From Clostridiales bacterium (lineage in GTDB: Bacteria > Bacillota > Clostridia > Oscillospirales > Acutalibacteraceae): a DNA stretch of 16,414 bases. Shown here piece by piece: positions 14,845 through 16,414 of this stretch. Position 1 is the first letter of the stretch; each line of letters opens with the position of its first letter. Location: positions 1 to 16,414 of the forward strand of contig DXXH01000060.1 in NCBI GenBank assembly GCA_019416395.1, written 5' to 3'. Both the position numbers and the translations under genes were made by a program. A model generated the notes under the pieces. The model searched no databases, had not been told where the DNA came from, and saw only the letters and a list, made by a program, of their open reading frames with translations.

Positions 14845-15225
14845 TTATTTGGCTCCGATGGCATTGGCTCCAATGGTGTATTCCGATACCACATTGCCGT
14901 TCACAAGGTGGTCGTTCACAACTCTGACGGCCTTTTCGGGAGTCATCTTCACATATGTCACCTTTTCGTGGCCAGGGGTGATCACTTCCACAACAGGCTC
15001 ATACTGGCAAATGCCGATGCACCCTGTCTGGGTAACCATCACGTCCTGAAGGCCACGCTTGGCAACCTCTTCCACAAAAGCATTCAATACAGGCCGGGCT
15101 CCGGCGGCGATGCCGCAGGTAGCCATGCCAACCAATACGCGGGTGCCGGCCTCGGCGTTTTCACGCAGGGTGACGGAAGCCCGGGTCTTATCGCGAATTG
15201 CCTGAAGTTCCGCTAACGATTTCAT
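14845..15225 (-). CDS. hndB: (2Fe-2S) ferredoxin domain protein, HndB-like
   Basis: A 126-residue thioredoxin-fold ferredoxin subunit. The core reads GMATCGIAAGAR (C37) and QTGCIGICQYEP (C69, C73). Only three cysteines are present at positions where four normally bind a [2Fe-2S] cluster; the CGIAAGA form is, as far as I recall, the usual one for HndB-type proteins. By analogy with Desulfovibrio Hnd it would be an accessory electron-transfer or structural subunit. I start at ATG 15225, although AAAGGA is 12 nt away, because the longer frame to 15258 adds unconserved residues upstream of that site. It lies between the ATPase and the flavoprotein genes. Confidence 0.88.
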   Translation of the reverse strand: MKSLAELQAIRDKTRASVTLRENAEAGTRVLVGMATCGIAAGARPVLNAFVEEVAKRGLQDVMVTQTGCIGICQYEPVVEVITPGHEKVTYVKMTPEKAVRVVNDHLVNGNVVSEYTIGANAIGAK

Positions 15226-15259
15226 GCTACTGACCAATCCTTTCCATACAAAATCCAAT

Positions 15260-15277
15260 CCCCGTCACGGGGTTTTT
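15260..15277 (+). other. Hairpin with T-run between the ATPase and hndB genes
   Basis: CCCCG-TCA-CGGGG (15260-15272) followed by five T residues (15273-15277). The T-run is on the plus strand, where no gene is present. On the minus strand it is a bare hairpin starting just past the ATPase stop codon, so it could be an mRNA stability or processing element, or could stop antisense transcription. Confidence 0.45.
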
Positions 15278-15854
15278 ATGTTTCAGTGGACAACCCTTGG
15301 AACAGTTCCGTGGTCTGCTCGGCCAAATACTCCTTGATCCACAAGACTACATCAGGCGTATCCAGAGGAACTTCCTCCCCCAGCACCTGCCGGAGTTCCT
15401 GGGTCTTTAAGGCGAATTCCCGCCGCTCTCCCTCACTTGTCAAAAGCACGCGGTGGAAAATGAAATCCAGCTTGGGGTTGCAGGAAATGAGCAACTGCAC
15501 TGTTCCGTTAATGTCTCCCAGAGGGATCATATCCACACTGGAAGGCTTGAACACTGCGGTGAGGGCCGTACCCTCGCCCAACTGGGAATCAATTTGAAAA
15601 CTGCCTCCGGTCATTTCCGCTTCCATTTTGAAAAGCGGAATTCCCAGACCTACGCTTCGAGTAGTTCTGGTGGTATAGAAGGGGTCGATTACCTTCTGAA
15701 CTGTTTCCGGGGACATGCCCTTTCCATTGTCCTCCACCGAAATGGAGAGCACATCTCCCGGCCGGTCCTCCACCACTGTTACAGTGATGAGCGACGCTCC
15801 CGCGGAAATGGAATTCTGAGCAATGTCCATCACGTTGAGAGAAAGCTCACGCAT
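15276..15854 (-). CDS. Standalone histidine-kinase-type ATPase (HATPase_c) in the hydrogenase operon
   Basis: A 192-residue protein with a GHKL ATPase domain and no sensor, membrane segment or phospho-accepting helix. The N box is LSLNVMDIAQNSISAGA (4-20, N14), the G1 box EDNGKGM (41-47), followed by DPFYTTR (57-63) and the G2-like SVGLGIPLFK (67-76). The C-terminal 90 residues (about 103-192) are not recognisable to me. Such proteins could act as ATP-dependent switch or anti-sigma-like regulators, but no partner is identified. It starts 8 nt after the NuoE-like stop codon, with a weak ribosome binding site (GAGCGG), so it is probably translated by coupling. I know similar genes occur in clostridial hydrogenase operons; no role is established that I can cite. 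Confidence 0.85.
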   Translation of the reverse strand: MRELSLNVMDIAQNSISAGASLITVTVVEDRPGDVLSISVEDNGKGMSPETVQKVIDPFYTTRTTRSVGLGIPLFKMEAEMTGGSFQIDSQLGEGTALTAVFKPSSVDMIPLGDINGTVQLLISCNPKLDFIFHRVLLTSEGERREFALKTQELRQVLGEEVPLDTPDVVLWIKEYLAEQTTELFQGLSTET

Positions 15855-15861
15855 AATCCGC

Positions 15862-16359
15862 TCAAGCCATATACTGGGCCAAAATGGTGTCTACGTCCTC
15901 CGGGACAAGACGGCCGTACACTTCATCGTTAACGGTCATGACAGGGGCCAGGCCGCAAGCACCGATGCACCGGCAGGCGGTCAGAGAGAACGCTCCGTCT
16001 TCCGTACATTCCTCAGGCTGAATCCCCAGCTTCTGAGTAATGCGCTCCAGCACCTTATCAGCGCCCTTTACATAGCAAGCAGTACCCAAACATACCGAAA
16101 TGTGGTTGCGCCCCTTGGGGGTAAGGGCAAACTGGGAATAGAAGGTGGACACACCGTACACTTCTTCCAGAGAGACATCGAGCCCTTTAGCGATCTTTTC
16201 CTGCACCTCAATGGGCAGGTAACCGTAAATGTCCTGAGCCTGGTGAAGAGCGGGCATAACCGCGCCCTTCTGGCCCTTCAGGCTTTCGATGACCGCATCG
16301 AGCTTCTGCGCCTGCTCGGGAGTATCATGAAACGGCAAATTACTGATACGCTTTTGCAT
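15862..16359 (-). CDS. hndA: NuoE-like [2Fe-2S] subunit of the hydrogenase (HndA/HydC)
   Basis: A 165-residue thioredoxin-like ferredoxin that works with the NuoF-like subunit in electron transfer from or to NAD(P). The helical N-terminal half holds MPALHQAQDIYGYLP (35-49) and the EVYGVSTFYSQF block (66-77), both typical of NuoE. The [2Fe-2S] ligands are C90 and C95 (CLGTAC) and C131 and C135 (CIGAC), with an extra C129. The length is normal. ATG 16359 has GGGAGG with a 7-nt gap; the frame can be extended to a TTG at 16374 but that TTG overlaps the ribosome binding site. It appears to be the first gene of the hydrogenase operon. Only 55 bp remain to the window edge, so I cannot exclude another gene upstream. 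Confidence 0.94.
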   Translation of the reverse strand: MQKRISNLPFHDTPEQAQKLDAVIESLKGQKGAVMPALHQAQDIYGYLPIEVQEKIAKGLDVSLEEVYGVSTFYSQFALTPKGRNHISVCLGTACYVKGADKVLERITQKLGIQPEECTEDGAFSLTACRCIGACGLAPVMTVNDEVYGRLVPEDVDTILAQYMA

Positions 16360-16414
16360 TGTTTTTCCTCCCAATATATTGTAGGATTTTAAATTTTGCC
16401 CTATGGCGGAACAC

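Noticed and set aside
16360..16414. Possible promoter of the hydrogenase operon (TACAAT at about 16373-16378, minus strand)
   Set aside because: A -10-like hexamer is present but no acceptable -35 at 16-18 bp, and I see no Rex-type TTGTTAA-N4-TTAACAA operator. The window ends too soon to judge.
1..16414. Mobile elements, CRISPR arrays, phage genes, tRNAs, toxin-antitoxin or defence systems
   Set aside because: No spaced direct repeats, transposase or integrase motifs, or tRNA-like segments were seen on either strand. Gene content is core metabolism with consistent strand bias.

Overview
The window looks like a chromosomal segment from a moderately GC-rich anaerobic Firmicute, most likely a Clostridia member of the Oscillospiraceae/Ruminococcaceae kind. 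The clues are strong AGGAGG-type ribosome binding sites, TTGACA/TATAAT promoters, a small acidic DUF1292 gene, a PyrK/PyrD type 1B pyrimidine cluster and an NAD(P)-linked multisubunit [FeFe] hydrogenase operon. The genus is not determinable from what I can see. Nearly all genes are on the minus strand. I see no insertion sequence, integrase, phage gene, CRISPR array or tRNA.

Left edge (1-700): an AT-rich stretch with no credible gene. It holds a perfect-consensus minus-strand promoter (516-544) firing off the left end through at least 500 nt of apparently non-coding sequence, which resembles an rRNA operon leader. Divergently, a 648-676 promoter drives a DUF1292 gene (703-1002), followed by a probable structured non-coding RNA of roughly 200-235 nt that ends in a rho-independent terminator (1284-1313).

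1367-5155: three minus-strand genes. DegV (fatty-acid-binding family) has its own promoter and terminator. MgtE (magnesium channel) has its own promoter and an unusually long leader of about 280 nt that may carry a regulatory RNA. A Gfo/Idh/MocA oxidoreductase lies downstream of mgtE and ends in a terminator placed back-to-back with that of the RNA.

5278-11189: one compact minus-strand operon transcribed from a promoter at 11161-11189, in the order YdcF-family membrane protein, pyrC, pyrF, pyrK, pyrD, histidine phosphatase, ruvX. It supplies dihydroorotase, OMP decarboxylase and both subunits of the NAD-linked dihydroorotate dehydrogenase. The carbamoyl-aspartate steps (carAB, pyrB) and pyrE are absent from the window.

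11231-16414: a hydrogenase operon in the order NuoE/HndA-like, histidine-kinase-type ATPase, HndB-like thioredoxin-fold ferredoxin, NuoF/HndC-like flavoprotein, [FeFe] hydrogenase HndD/HydA, then a terminator. The set is that of an NAD(P)-dependent, possibly electron-bifurcating, hydrogenase that disposes of reductant as H2. The standalone ATPase inside this operon, the putative RNA, the mgtE leader and the rrn-like promoter are the parts most worth a second look. The rest is ordinary housekeeping content.
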